Source: an uncultured Bartonella sp. (lineage in GTDB: Bacteria > Pseudomonadota > Alphaproteobacteria > Rhizobiales > Rhizobiaceae). From it: DNA of 64,000 nt. The notes beneath the pieces are model-generated. The model did not search any database, was not told the origin of the DNA, and saw only the letters and a list, made by a program, of their open reading frames with translations. This document shows positions 18,468-28,300 of the stretch, one piece after another (within the stretch, counting starts at the first letter, position 1; every line of letters starts with the position of its first letter). The stretch is taken from contig CAMLCZ010000007.1 of NCBI GenBank assembly GCA_946478665.1, positions 1 through 64,000 of the forward strand, given 5' to 3'. Made by a program: the position numbers and the translations under genes.

Positions 18468-18524
18468 GCGGCTATATCATCATTTTTCACATTGGTGGCT
18501 ATATTCTCATATTTGTGGCTATAT
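18468..18524. promoter_or_regulatory. Three direct repeats in a divergent promoter, possible operator
   Basis: GYGGCTATAT occurs at 18468-18477, 18495-18504 and 18515-18524, each followed by a related TC-rich tail (CATCATTTTTCA, TCTCATATTT, CACCATTTCTCA). Spacings are 27 and 20 bp. They lie between the Lrp-domain gene and the AraC-family gene. Direct repeats of this kind are typical AraC-family binding sites, but binding is inference. Confidence 0.5.
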
Positions 18525-18670
18525 CACCATTTCTCATTTTTATAGACAATAGAAATTGCAATACTGTTGATATCTTGGCAACTTGATTGCCAATGCATTG
18601 GAAAAAGACGCTTTCAAACATGTCCGATTGTCGATAAAATGAGCAAAAATGTTTTCAAAAGGACATCTCT

Positions 18671-19450
18671 TTGCCGTTACTCAATGGAAAAACTTGTTAT
18701 CCTGACCAAATAAACACGCCGATTTTTGGTGTTACGGTTTTATCTGACACGGTAATAGAGCAACCATTGACCAAAGAACGGCACATACTCATTTATTCGC
18801 CCAGAGGAGTGGTTAAGCTCAATTTTTCTGACCGTATTGTGATTTGTCTTCCGCAACACTGCATTCTTGTTCCCTGTGGTGTTTCGTACCAACTTGAATT
18901 TATCGGAACAAAAGAATGTCGCTTTCTCTATTTCAAAACAGATTTGTTTAAAACACTGGATCAAGAAAAAACGTTTACGGTTAATCCGCTTTTACGAGCG
19001 CTGATCGAACGGATAGCCTTGTTACCCTTCAACCATGGATTGACGCAAAATAACCATTTGCTTGGCTTAATTATGGAAGAATTATCCGTTCTTCCGACCA
19101 CACCCATTTCTTTGCAATTACCCAAAAATATCAAAATTAAAGCAGCCCTTGATTATTATAAAAATATTGAACAAATACCGAGTCTGGAAGAGATTGCTCA
19201 ATATTGTTCTTATAATGTGAAAACAGTAACACGAAATTTTTCCAAGGAAACCGGGCTTACCTATCGGCAATGGATGCAGCAGATGTTTTTTATTTATGCT
19301 GTTGAGGCATTGGCCAATGGTTGTGCTATCCGCAAAATTACCGAAAAATTGCCCTTTGCCAATGATAGTGCATTTAGCTATTTCTTTCGTTCTTTTAGCG
19401 GCCTATCCCCAAAACAATTCCAGCACAATTTGAACAATTCATCAATTTAG
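18671..19450 (+). CDS. AraC-family transcriptional regulator
   Basis: A 259-residue regulator. An N-terminal cupin-like sensor region (about 1-120) is followed by a C-terminal AraC double HTH (about 160-255): SLEEIAQYCSYNVKTVTRNFSKETGLTYRQW, then the second HTH ending FRSFSGLSPKQFQ. The start is TTG at 18671, with AAAAGGA 7-8 nt upstream; no in-frame ATG fits. The effector and targets are unknown; repeats in its upstream region may be autoregulatory sites. Confidence 0.85.
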   Translation: MPLLNGKTCYPDQINTPIFGVTVLSDTVIEQPLTKERHILIYSPRGVVKLNFSDRIVICLPQHCILVPCGVSYQLEFIGTKECRFLYFKTDLFKTLDQEKTFTVNPLLRALIERIALLPFNHGLTQNNHLLGLIMEELSVLPTTPISLQLPKNIKIKAALDYYKNIEQIPSLEEIAQYCSYNVKTVTRNFSKETGLTYRQWMQQMFFIYAVEALANGCAIRKITEKLPFANDSAFSYFFRSFSGLSPKQFQHNLNNSSI

Positions 19451-19710
19451 TCATATATTATGAGTTACAAAAACAGAATTTAATAACAATACTATTTTTT
19501 AAAAAGAAATTTTTATCATGAAATAAATTATTAATATATTAATTAAAAATAACAGATATTAATCAGTAAATAATTTTATTACTAAAAATATATTTTATTT
19601 TTATATTTATTGCGTTGTCGGAACGTTTTTTAATTAGCTTTAAAAATATCCAATTAATATACTATCAATTGTAAAATCACCGTATATTTTCAGCCTTTTT
19701 TATAATCTTT
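19451..19710. other. AT-rich intergenic region
   Basis: About 260 bp, very AT-rich, between the araC stop and the convergent terB gene. No gene or clear terminator was seen. Confidence 0.3.
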
Positions 19711-20121
19711 TTAGCCTTTTCGATAACGGATCCGCGCGGAACGTTCTATTGCTGCAACGGTGAGATTTTCCAATTCCCAACGATCGGCGAGTAATTGCAG
19801 AAAAACCAATTCTTCCTGTTTGACGTCCAAACCACAGGCTGCCACTTCAACAGCCAAAGCATAGGCTGTGTCTTGTAATTTTTCTGATAAAGCTGCTTGC
19901 GTGATATTTAGGATATGTTCAATACCATTGGCATTTTCCAGATAGGTACAACATTCGGCAACCAAGGCATCAAGGCGTTCCATATCAAAGCCATCAAAAA
20001 CGGGCAGCCGCGAAACGATATCGCTAATCAACCGCAATTCCCGACTGCTAATGGTTTCATCAGCTGCCGATGTTACAACCATAATATAAATCAGAGCTTC
20101 TTGAGCTGTTAGCTTTGCCAT
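19711..20121 (-). CDS. TerB-family (tellurite resistance-like) protein
   Basis: A 136-residue all-alpha protein with TerB/DjlA-like helices: MVVTSAADETISSRELRLISDIV carries the acidic Asp/Glu pattern, and a second helix pair has CGLDVKQEELVFLQLLADRWEL. TerB folds are linked to metal or stress functions; the exact role here is unknown. I use ATG 20121 (MAKLTAQEAL) with AAGG 5 nt upstream; an upstream start would overlap lysS. It is divergent from lysS. Confidence 0.8.
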   Translation of the reverse strand: MAKLTAQEALIYIMVVTSAADETISSRELRLISDIVSRLPVFDGFDMERLDALVAECCTYLENANGIEHILNITQAALSEKLQDTAYALAVEVAACGLDVKQEELVFLQLLADRWELENLTVAAIERSARIRYRKG

Positions 20122-20240
20122 TTTTGCCTTATTGCCTAATTGATTAACGTTTTTTTTGCGCTTTTCGTATGCAATTATTGACGAAATGCTGTTACAACCA
20201 TAGAGCTTTCTTAAACGATTCAAGTTCAGGATAAAACCCC

Positions 20241-21902
20241 ATGGCAACAGACAATTTCGCGGCCCATAACCTCACTCCAGAATTATTGGAAGCTGCTGCA
20301 GACTCCAGAGCATGGCCTTTTGAAGAGGCGCGCAAAATCGTCAAACGTTATGAAAAAAGCGGTTTTCCCGAAACTGTTTTGTTTGAGACGGGTTATGGTC
20401 CATCAGGCTTGCCACATATTGGAACTTTTGGTGAAGTTGCCCGCACAACTATGGTGCGCCACGCTTTCCATGTCTTGACCGAAAACAAGGTAAAATCAAA
20501 GCTATTATGCTTTTCTGATGATATGGATGGCCTACGCAAAGTACCGGAAAATGTTCCAAACCGCGAATTGATGGAAACTTATATTGGCATGCCGTTAACC
20601 CGTGTGCCTGATCCATTTTCTAACGAATACCCATCTTTTGGCTCAGCCAACAATGCGCGTTTAAGAGCTTTTCTGGATCGCTTTGGCTTTGATTATGAAT
20701 TTGCCAGCGCAACGGACTATTACACATCAGGCCGCTTTGACGAGACATTGTTAAAAATGCTTGCTGCCTATGACAAGATAATGTCCATTATCTTGCCAAC
20801 ATTGGGCGAAGAACGCCGCGCAACTTATTCGCCTTTTCTGCCAATATCCCCGATTACTGGCAAAGTACTGCAAGTTGCTATGATTGCTCGTGACGCCAAA
20901 AAGGGAACTGTTACCTATATTGAGCCTGAAACAGGTGAAAAAATAGAAACAGAAGTGACAGGCGGTAAAGTAAAATGCCAATGGAAAGCCGATTGGGCAA
21001 TGCGTTGGACAGCTTTGGGCATTGATTATGAAATGGCTGGAAAAGACCTGATTGACTCGGTGACGCTTTCTTCAAAAATTTGCCGCACCTTAGGTGGCAC
21101 CCCACCAGAAGGTTTTAACTATGAACTTTTCCTTGACGATAAGGGACAGAAAATTTCCAAATCCAAAGGAAACGGGCTGACGATTGATGAATGGCTGACA
21201 TATGCGCCAACAACCAGTTTGGGGCTTTATATGTACCAAAAGCCTAAAACGGCTAAGCGGCTTTATTTTGATGTTATCCCAAAAGCAGTTGATGAATATT
21301 ATACATATCTTTCAGCATATCCACGCCAGACATGGAAAGATCGGTTGAATAATCCTGTTTGGCATATGCACAATGGAAACCCACCGGCTGTCGATTTGCC
21401 GGTACCATTCGCAATGTTATTGAACCTTGTCAGTGCGTCCAATGCTGAAAATGCCGATGTTCTGTGGGGCTTTATTTCGCGTTATGCCAAGGGCGCTTCA
21501 CCAGAAACACAACCAGAATTGGATAGCCTCGTTGGATTTGCCATTCGCTATTTTAATGATTTTGTTAAGCCGACTAAGAAATTCCGCGCACCCGATGATG
21601 TTGAACGTGAAACACTGGAAAAGATAGATCAGAAATTGGCTGATTTACCGATGGATGCGGATGCCCATACCCTGCAAAATGCACTTCTGGATGTTGGGCG
21701 TTTTACCGAGCGCTATCAAGATCATACAAAGAAAAGTCCTGAAGGGGGGCCAGGTGTTGCTGTTTCATTTTTCCAAATGCTGTATGAGGTTCTGATCGGG
21801 CAAGAACGTGGACCACGTTTTGGATCCTTTATTGCGCTTTATGGCATAACGGAAACACGAAAGCTCATAGCTGATGCTTTGGCTGGAAAACTTGTCCATT
21901 AA
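20241..21902 (+). CDS. lysS: Lysyl-tRNA synthetase, class I
   Basis: A 553-residue class I LysRS, the archaeal-type enzyme also found in most alphaproteobacteria in place of class II LysRS. The HIGH-type motif is PHIGT (58-62) in [13 protein letters not shown], and the KMSKS-type motif is KISKSKG (about residue 303). It charges tRNA-Lys in the cytosol. A terminator-like hairpin follows. No second LysRS is in the window. Confidence 0.96.
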   Translation: MATDNFAAHNLTPELLEAAADSRAWPFEEARKIVKRYEKSGFPETVLFETGYGPSGLPHIGTFGEVARTTMVRHAFHVLTENKVKSKLLCFSDDMDGLRKVPENVPNRELMETYIGMPLTRVPDPFSNEYPSFGSANNARLRAFLDRFGFDYEFASATDYYTSGRFDETLLKMLAAYDKIMSIILPTLGEERRATYSPFLPISPITGKVLQVAMIARDAKKGTVTYIEPETGEKIETEVTGGKVKCQWKADWAMRWTALGIDYEMAGKDLIDSVTLSSKICRTLGGTPPEGFNYELFLDDKGQKISKSKGNGLTIDEWLTYAPTTSLGLYMYQKPKTAKRLYFDVIPKAVDEYYTYLSAYPRQTWKDRLNNPVWHMHNGNPPAVDLPVPFAMLLNLVSASNAENADVLWGFISRYAKGASPETQPELDSLVGFAIRYFNDFVKPTKKFRAPDDVERETLEKIDQKLADLPMDADAHTLQNALLDVGRFTERYQDHTKKSPEGGPGVAVSFFQMLYEVLIGQERGPRFGSFIALYGITETRKLIADALAGKLVH

Positions 21903-21926
21903 CAAGAAAACGAAAGTATGAGAAAT

Positions 21927-21945
21927 GGGGAGAAATTTTCTCCCC
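21927..21945 (+). terminator. Hairpin after lysS
   Basis: An 8-bp perfect stem GGGGAGAA/TTCTCCCC with a 3-nt loop. The following sequence is not strongly T-rich, so termination is only probable. Confidence 0.5.
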
Positions 21946-22057
21946 TCATTGCAAGGGTTTTAAAAACTGTTTTGTCATGACGTAATGACTGCTATTAGAC
22001 TTGAAAATCCATGATATTTCTTGCGTTTTTGGCGATAAACCCCAAGCAGAAAAAGAC

Positions 22058-22151
22058 ACTGACAAGATACAATCGTGAATGCAACAGATAAAACACGACG
22101 GTCTTGTAGGGCGGTCTTGTAGAATGTACTGACAGGAGACAACCATGAATG
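22058..22151 (+). repeat. Duplicated translation-initiation segment before prfC
   Basis: Bases 22058-22081 and 22128-22151 are 24-bp imperfect direct repeats, 70 bp apart (ACTGACARGAKACAAYCRTG-like core). The second contains the true AGGAG site and prfC ATG. Between them a 13-bp block ending CGGTCTTGTAG occurs twice back to back (22097-22109, 22110-22122). Confidence 0.7.
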
Positions 22152-23719
22152 AGGCTCAAGAGGTCGCGCGACGCCGAACATTTGCAATTATCGCGCACCC
22201 GGATGCCGGTAAAACCACACTGACAGAAAAACTGCTTTTGTTTGGTGGTGCAATTCAGCTTGCCGGTGAAGTAAAAGCCAAAAAAGACCGTATTCAAACG
22301 CGCTCTGACTGGATGAAGATTGAGCGTGAGCGTGGTATTTCGGTTGTAACATCGGTTATGACTTTTGAATATGATGACCATATATTCAACCTGCTTGATA
22401 CACCAGGTCACGAAGATTTTGCCGATGATACCTATCGGACATTAACAGCGGTGGATAGTGCGGTTATGGTTCTTGATGGGGCTCGTGGTATTGAGCCACG
22501 AACTTTGAAATTATTTGAAGTTTGCCGTATGCGCGACATACCCATTGTGACCTTTGTTAACAAAATGGATCGTGAAGCGCGTGATCCTTTGGAAATATTG
22601 GACGAGATTGAAGATAAGCTTGCGCTTGATACCGCACCTGTGACTTGGCCAATAGGTTCTGGAAAAAGCTTTGCGGGCAGTTTTGATTTGCACAATAATT
22701 CTGTGCGGCAAAAAGATGAGGAGTTGAAGCCCCGACCGGTAAAAGGTCCGGAAGAAGCCGCCCTTTTATTGCCCGAAAACGAACGTGATGCCTTTGTGGA
22801 CGGCGTTGTGCTGGCGCGCGATGCTTGTAAAAAGTTTGATATAGAAGCTTTTCGTGAAGGACATATGACGCCTGTTTATTTCGGTTCGGCTTTAAGAAAT
22901 TACGGCGTGCGAGATCTGATTGATGCTTTGGTCGCTTTTGGTCCCAAGCCGCGCAACCAAGTTGCTGATACACGTATGGTTGATGCAACGGAACCTAAAA
23001 TGACTGGTTTTGTTTTCAAAATTCAGGCCAATATGGATCCCAACCACCGCGATAGAATAGCTTTTCTACGTGTTTGCTCGGGTGTTTTATCTCGCGGCAT
23101 GAAAGCGAAGCTTGTAAGAACAGGCAAAGCCTTGACGCTTTCAGCACCACAATTTTTCTTTGCCCGCTCTCGCCAGATAGCTGATGAAGCCTATGCCGGT
23201 GATGTTGTTGGTATTCCCAACCATGGCACGTTACGCATTGGTGATACCCTGACAGAGGGTGAGGACATATTGTTTAAAGGTGTGCCCAACTTTGCGCCGG
23301 AAATATTACGGCGTGTTCGTTTGGGTGACCCGATGAAAGCCAAAAAACTGAAAGAAGCCTTGCAACAAATGGCTGAAGAAGGCGTCGTACAGTTATTTAT
23401 GCCAGATGATGGCTCGCCATCTATTGTTGGTGTGATTGGGGCGTTGCAAATTGATGTTCTAACCGAGCGATTGAAAGTTGAATATTCTTTGCCTGTTGGG
23501 TTTGAACCAGCACGGTTTACCGTTTGCCGTTGGATTTCTGCTGAAGATAAAGACGATTTGCAAAAATTTATTGCCAGCCACCGTGCGGCCATTGCATCGG
23601 ATCTTGATGGTGATCCAGTATTTTTGGCTGAAAATGGATTTTCTTTGAATTATGAGGCGGAAAGAGCGCCGAAAATAAAGTTTGCGACATTCAAAGATTA
23701 TCAAATACGGAATGTTTGA
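22145..23719 (+). CDS. prfC: Peptide chain release factor 3
   Basis: A 524-residue translational GTPase that recycles RF1/RF2 from the ribosome. G1 is AHPDAGKTTLTEKLL; switch regions and G3 are DTPGHEDF; G4 is NKMD. EF-G-like domains II and III follow. Length matches the family. CAGGAG about 6 nt upstream supports the ATG at 22145. A clear terminator follows. Confidence 0.96.
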   Translation: MNEAQEVARRRTFAIIAHPDAGKTTLTEKLLLFGGAIQLAGEVKAKKDRIQTRSDWMKIERERGISVVTSVMTFEYDDHIFNLLDTPGHEDFADDTYRTLTAVDSAVMVLDGARGIEPRTLKLFEVCRMRDIPIVTFVNKMDREARDPLEILDEIEDKLALDTAPVTWPIGSGKSFAGSFDLHNNSVRQKDEELKPRPVKGPEEAALLLPENERDAFVDGVVLARDACKKFDIEAFREGHMTPVYFGSALRNYGVRDLIDALVAFGPKPRNQVADTRMVDATEPKMTGFVFKIQANMDPNHRDRIAFLRVCSGVLSRGMKAKLVRTGKALTLSAPQFFFARSRQIADEAYAGDVVGIPNHGTLRIGDTLTEGEDILFKGVPNFAPEILRRVRLGDPMKAKKLKEALQQMAEEGVVQLFMPDDGSPSIVGVIGALQIDVLTERLKVEYSLPVGFEPARFTVCRWISAEDKDDLQKFIASHRAAIASDLDGDPVFLAENGFSLNYEAERAPKIKFATFKDYQIRNV

Positions 23720-23765
23720 TAACCATTATCAGACGGTGCAAATCTTTGGAAAATTATTTGATAAG

Positions 23766-23794
23766 CGGCGATAAATCACTTTTTATCGCCGTTT
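23766..23794 (+). terminator. Terminator after prfC
   Basis: A perfect 10-bp stem CGGCGATAAA/TTTATCGCCG (23766-23775, 23782-23791), loop TCACTT, then TTTG. Confidence 0.7.
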
Positions 23795-23903
23795 GTAATG
23801 ACAGGCTTTTAACGTAAATATTATCACTTCGGATTTTTTTTAAAAACCGATGAGTGTCCATAAAATCCGTATATAACGGCTTGAGCCAATATCCATCAAT
23901 ATT

Positions 23904-24218
23904 CTATTGGAATTGAATGGGGCTCCACTCCATACCACGGAAGAAGTCGGTAAAGTCAACGCCCAAAAAGTCAAGCAAAGTTAAAAGGCGTGAAAAGGAT
24001 ATGCGATCCAATCCCTTTTCATATTTTTGTATCTGCTGAAAACTAATGCCAGCAGCCGCAGCCAATTCTATTTGTGTTATTCCATTTTGATTACGGAAAG
24101 AGCGCAAAAGCGCACCAAGCTTCAGGTCGCAATTTTTTTCATGTTCACGCAATGCACCAATATAGGTATATTGGCGTGTATTCGATAAAGCTTGCCCCGC
24201 TTTTTCTTTACTTGACAT
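23904..24218 (-). CDS. Small XRE-family HTH regulator (Trp-like, RNA-led)
   Basis: A 104-residue DNA-binding protein. An N-terminal ~40-residue region is followed by a canonical XRE/Cro HTH: LGALLRSFRNQNGITQIELAAAAGISFQQIQKYEKGLDRISFSRLLTLLDFLGVDF. The start at 24218 has an unusually strong GGGGGGA site (24224-24230) 5 nt upstream. The gene is immediately preceded by ~220 nt of highly structured sequence. In Bartonella henselae small HTH proteins called Trp lie directly downstream of Brt RNAs and affect badA; size and arrangement here match, but homology is not proved. Confidence 0.85.
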   Translation of the reverse strand: MSSKEKAGQALSNTRQYTYIGALREHEKNCDLKLGALLRSFRNQNGITQIELAAAAGISFQQIQKYEKGLDRISFSRLLTLLDFLGVDFTDFFRGMEWSPIQFQ

Positions 24219-24224
24219 AAAATT

Positions 24225-24446
24225 CCCCCCGCTAAGGTTGAATACGCGCGTCCACGCTAACCATCTGTTTCAAGAGACCGGGGGTTGCAACAGCTAATCT
24301 ATGAATAGCCCTAGGCTTTTGGTTCCATGAAACTTGGACATAACCCAAGCCCCCGGTCCCAAAACCGATGGTCAACACTTATCCAGTGCTTGACATATTC
24401 CATAGATCGGGGTTGCAATCCCGATTCAACCACCGTCATGGTTGAA
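24225..24446 (-). ncRNA. Structured RNA leader/sRNA upstream of the XRE gene (Brt-like candidate)
   Basis: Read on the minus strand toward the XRE gene, four stem-loops follow in series: 24425-24446 (7-bp stem TTCAACC/GGTTGAA), 24406-24425 (ATCGGG/CCCGAT), 24371-24394 (GTCAA+CACT/AGTG+TTGAC, one bulge) and a long-range 9-bp stem 24276-24284/24350-24358 (GACCGGGGG/CCCCCGGTC) closing two small hairpins. The sequence TTGCAACCCC occurs twice. The minus-strand CCCCC (24280-24284) could pair either with GGGGG (24350-24354) or with the GGGGGG ribosome-binding site (24225-24230), suggesting a switch. It is not a tRNA, SRP RNA or RNase P RNA by motif. The ends are approximate. Confidence 0.6.
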
Positions 24447-24840
24447 CAATTTTGTTCTTAGCAAGTGGAACATACATTGAAAAGAGGGGAGAACACCTGT
24501 CCAAAGTTTATAATGACAAGCATTTTTTGAAACGTAAATTTTTCAAATCATATGACATATCAAAGGGTTGAATTTTACCCTATAAAAGAAAGAAAAATAA
24601 AATCAGAAAAAGCTTGTGGGGCATACAACAAATATAACAAACTCAAATTGTCTGTTGCTGCCTCTTAATGCTTGTATAAATACCCTTATGAAAAAATAAA
24701 AAGCGTATTCTCAAAATAATAGAGTGTTATCACAAAACATAAAACAATATCGCTATGCAATTTTTATTTGTATTTTTCTGCCTTTTCATAGAACAGTCTG
24801 TTTGAAAATTATTCTTATATTTCTGCTTAATATTGTTCAC
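24447..24840. other. AT-rich region between the RNA module and trxA
   Basis: About 390 bp without a reading frame. It must contain the promoter of the minus-strand RNA; a TTGGAC (-35-like) with a weak partner near 24460-24500 is the best candidate but is unconvincing. Confidence 0.3.
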
Positions 24841-24874
24841 AAAAAAACGGTGGCTGTCATTCTTGCCACCGTTT
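24841..24874 (-). terminator. Terminator of the divL-trxA operon
   Basis: A perfect 10-bp stem AAACGGTGGC/GCCACCGTTT (24845-24854, 24865-24874), followed on the minus strand by a run of T (AAAAAAA on +). It lies just after the trxA stop. Confidence 0.9.
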
Positions 24875-24898
24875 AAAATCATCACTATTAGCGTTTAA

Positions 24899-25222
24899 TT
24901 ACTTAACGCCTTCCTTGATCCAATCAGCCAAACGACTTTTTGGCGCTGCGCCAACCATATTTGACACAACTTCACCATTATTGAACATCAACAATGTTGG
25001 TATAGAACGAACACCAAACTGGGTAGCCAGTTCTGGATTTTCGTCAATATTAATTTTGGCAATTTTAACTTTGCCCTGCAATTCAGCGGCTATTTCATCT
25101 AGTGATGGTGCTATCATTTTACATGGACCACACCATTCCGCCCAAAAATCCACAACAACAGGTGTTGATGATTGTAGCACATCACTTTCAAAATTGTTTG
25201 TATCGACTTTTACAGTGCTCAT
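24899..25222 (-). CDS. trxA: Thioredoxin
   Basis: A 107-residue cytosolic dithiol reductant with the active site [10 protein letters not shown] and the cis-proline segment [10 protein letters not shown]. Last gene of the operon, 81 nt after addA, followed by a strong terminator. The addA-trxA neighbourhood is conserved in Hyphomicrobiales. Confidence 0.97.
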   Translation of the reverse strand: MSTVKVDTNNFESDVLQSSTPVVVDFWAEWCGPCKMIAPSLDEIAAELQGKVKIAKINIDENPELATQFGVRSIPTLLMFNNGEVVSNMVGAAPKSRLADWIKEGVK

Positions 25223-25303
25223 GGGTTTATCCTTTTTGATTCTTATTTCTTTAAATTGGCGTGCCCAACTGTATCCGTCAAGTGCAAGCCGTTTGATCTC
25301 GTA

Positions 25304-28300
25304 TTAGCTATGTAAATTGTTGCTTTCTTTATAGAGCATATTATCCAATTTTTCGGCATCCAGTTCAAAGACTTTTGGCCCATCGCTATAAATTAAAAGG
25401 GTTTTCATCATTTTTTTGGGATGAATTGCCTTTAACAAATTGCGATAAAGTGCCATTTGCAGCAAATAACTTTTTGGTATTTGCTCTTCGCTACTTGGTA
25501 CCCGACCGGTTTTAAAATCTCCTAGAATGATTGTTTCACCAGCATCATTTAATCTGTCGATCTGGCCGGAAACAGCATATTTTTTTCCTTTTATCTCAAC
25601 GATACCCATTAATGCAACTTCCGCACGCGATTCCGGTGCAAATAATGGTTGTAAAGTTGCGTGATCCATAACTTTAAACACTTGGTCAAACGCATCTTTC
25701 CGCTGGTTATCGGTCCAGTCCAATGCTGTCTTTTCCAAGTATTTCAGCGCCAGTTCTCGCCGCTCTGTTTCTTTACATTGTGGCAGATATTGTAGCAAAC
25801 GGTGAATGACATTACCACGCTCGATAGCAAATAACGCATTTTCGGGCTTTTCCCCTAACACTGGCGATATTTCGAGCTGTTTTTGGTCGGCTGGAACATC
25901 ATCATCAATATCCAAAGTAGCACCAGATGGTGTTAAAGGCTTTGGCAATTCCGCTTCTACTGCTACATGGCGTTGAAAGTATGAAGGTAATACCGGTAAG
26001 GCATCTGCAGATTCGTCTACTCTATCGGTCAAGTCGCGCGGCTTCTTCACATTATCAGCGTAAAAACACCAAGCGGCTATTTCTGGTGATGGCCCCGAAA
26101 TTTCTTGTGAAACCGGCTTTAAAGCTTTACTGACAAGATCGCTCCAAGTCCCATCAACCTTATGTTGCCCACGATACCCACAGACAATCAACCTATCTTC
26201 CGCACGTGTCATGCCAACATATAATAAGCGCCGATATTCCTCATTAGCCTTTTCTTTAAGCGTATTTATGTAATTTTCAGCCAATGATATTTTATAGTCT
26301 TTGCTTGGTTGCCAGAAAAATCCAATATCATTGTTGTCGCCTATTTGTAAAAGCTTCGGCTCATGTTGCACGTTCCATACACGGGAACCGGAATCGACCA
26401 AAAACACAACCGCACTTTCCAAACCTTTCGCGGCATGAACTGTCATAATGCGAACTTCTTCGCGATTTTGATCAAGCTCACGCTTAATTTCCGGATCAGA
26501 AATTGTCAGTGTTTCCAAAAAAGCTTGCAGCCCCGGCAGACCTGTTTTCTGTATGGAAAGCGTGTAATCCATAAACGCGTCCAACACGTCACTTGCTTCT
26601 GAACCAAGACGGGCAAGAATTCTGGCACGTCCCTTATCATCGCTCAAAACATGGCTATAAAACTCGAACACTGGGGTTTTGTCAGCGATATTACGATATT
26701 TTGCCAGCAGAGTAACAACATCGTTGTAACTTGGATTATCGGCAGCATGGTTTTTCAAACTCTGATAAAGCGAGCCTTCACGACCATGGGCAATATGGTA
26801 TAAATCTTCTTCATTCAAATTAAACAATGGGCTTTTTAATACCGCAGCCAAAGACAAATCATCTTGTGGCTGCAGCACAAAACGTGCAAGCGCCATCAAG
26901 TCACGTACGGCAATATGGCTTGTCAAATGCAACCTATCTGCCCCTGCCACAGGAACATTATAGTTCTTTAATGCTTTGGCCAATGCTGGCACAAACTGGT
27001 CGCGTTTTCTCACCAGAACCATAATGTCACTGGCTTTTATCATACGCCCTTGCCCTGGTAGGATTTCACCCTGTTTAAGCCATTGTGTAATTGTTTTGGC
27101 AATTTCATCAGCCAACCGCACAGCTGGCGCATGCAGTTGATCCACTGGTTGGCGCCAATCTTCTGGTTCGTCCACACTAGATGGTGTCAATGTATCCCAG
27201 ATAATGATTTCACCTGGATCATTTGCACGAACTGGTTGGTGCACCGTTTTGATGTTTTCAGCCGACAATCCCTTGTAATTTTCCGGCGTGCTAAACACGA
27301 GATCAACGCCTTGCAAGACATCTGCCGTTGACCGAAAAGAAAAATTTAGCCTGATACGATTGAAAACCCGATTGGCAGCCTTTGCCTTTTTTTCAATAAT
27401 GCGGCCATTATAGTCAAAATCTTCTGGCACCGCTCCCTGAAAAGAATAGATTGATTGCTTTTCATCGCCCACCGCAAAGACCGTGCGAGTAACGTCGCGT
27501 TGTCCCTCTCCAGCATAAAATTCTTGTGCCAAAAGCTGGATAATTTTCCATTGAGCAGGACTTGTATCCTGTGCTTCATCTACAAGAATATGGTCAATAC
27601 CGCGATCAAGCTTATATTGCACCCAGAGGCCTGCTCCATCACGCTGCAAAAGATTTAATGTCCGTTCTATCAGATCATCAAAATCAAGTAGGCCATCTGC
27701 TTTTTTCAGTTTCTCATAGCGCTGCAACAATTGATAACACAATAAAAATGCAGCCTCATTCAAAGGCAGCAAACGTATACGGCGTATTTTATCTGTAAAA
27801 TATTGCAGTTTGACCTGACGATCGGTCAAATTGTTCTCAAGGTCTGGCCACTTCGCCAACAGTGCCTTGGACGCAAGATTTGAAATGGACCTTGGTTTGT
27901 CTTTTGTAAAATATGCATCGACAATTGTGTCAACAATATCGTCGTTTTGTGCCTGTTGAACAGACAATAATTTTTCTACAAACTTCTGGCTGTAACTATG
28001 TCCATGTTGCTGAAATTGTTGAATTTCGTCAGCTGAAAAGAATGCCGCTTCCCGAACTTTTACGAGAATGTCTTGTTCCGTATCTGCATCATCCAATTGT
28101 AGAAGTCTTTTAAAATACTGACTTCCTTCCTTGCTTATGACCATAGGCAAAAAATGATTGAGTGCTTGTCTTTTTTCGATAGCCTCGGATAACAAATTAT
28201 CAAGGCCGGTTTCCCCAACGGTTTTTAAAACAAGCATTAAAGCGTCGGATAAGGCATTATCGGTTCGCAAATAAGCTTTTTCCAACACATAACGGCGCGC

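Noticed and set aside
24225..24446. tmRNA, SRP RNA, RNase P RNA or 6S RNA
   Set aside because: The diagnostic motifs of the first three (tag peptide codons, GGAAGCAGC loop, RNase P core) are absent, and nothing recognisably 6S-like is seen; the linkage to an XRE gene fits a leader or sRNA better.
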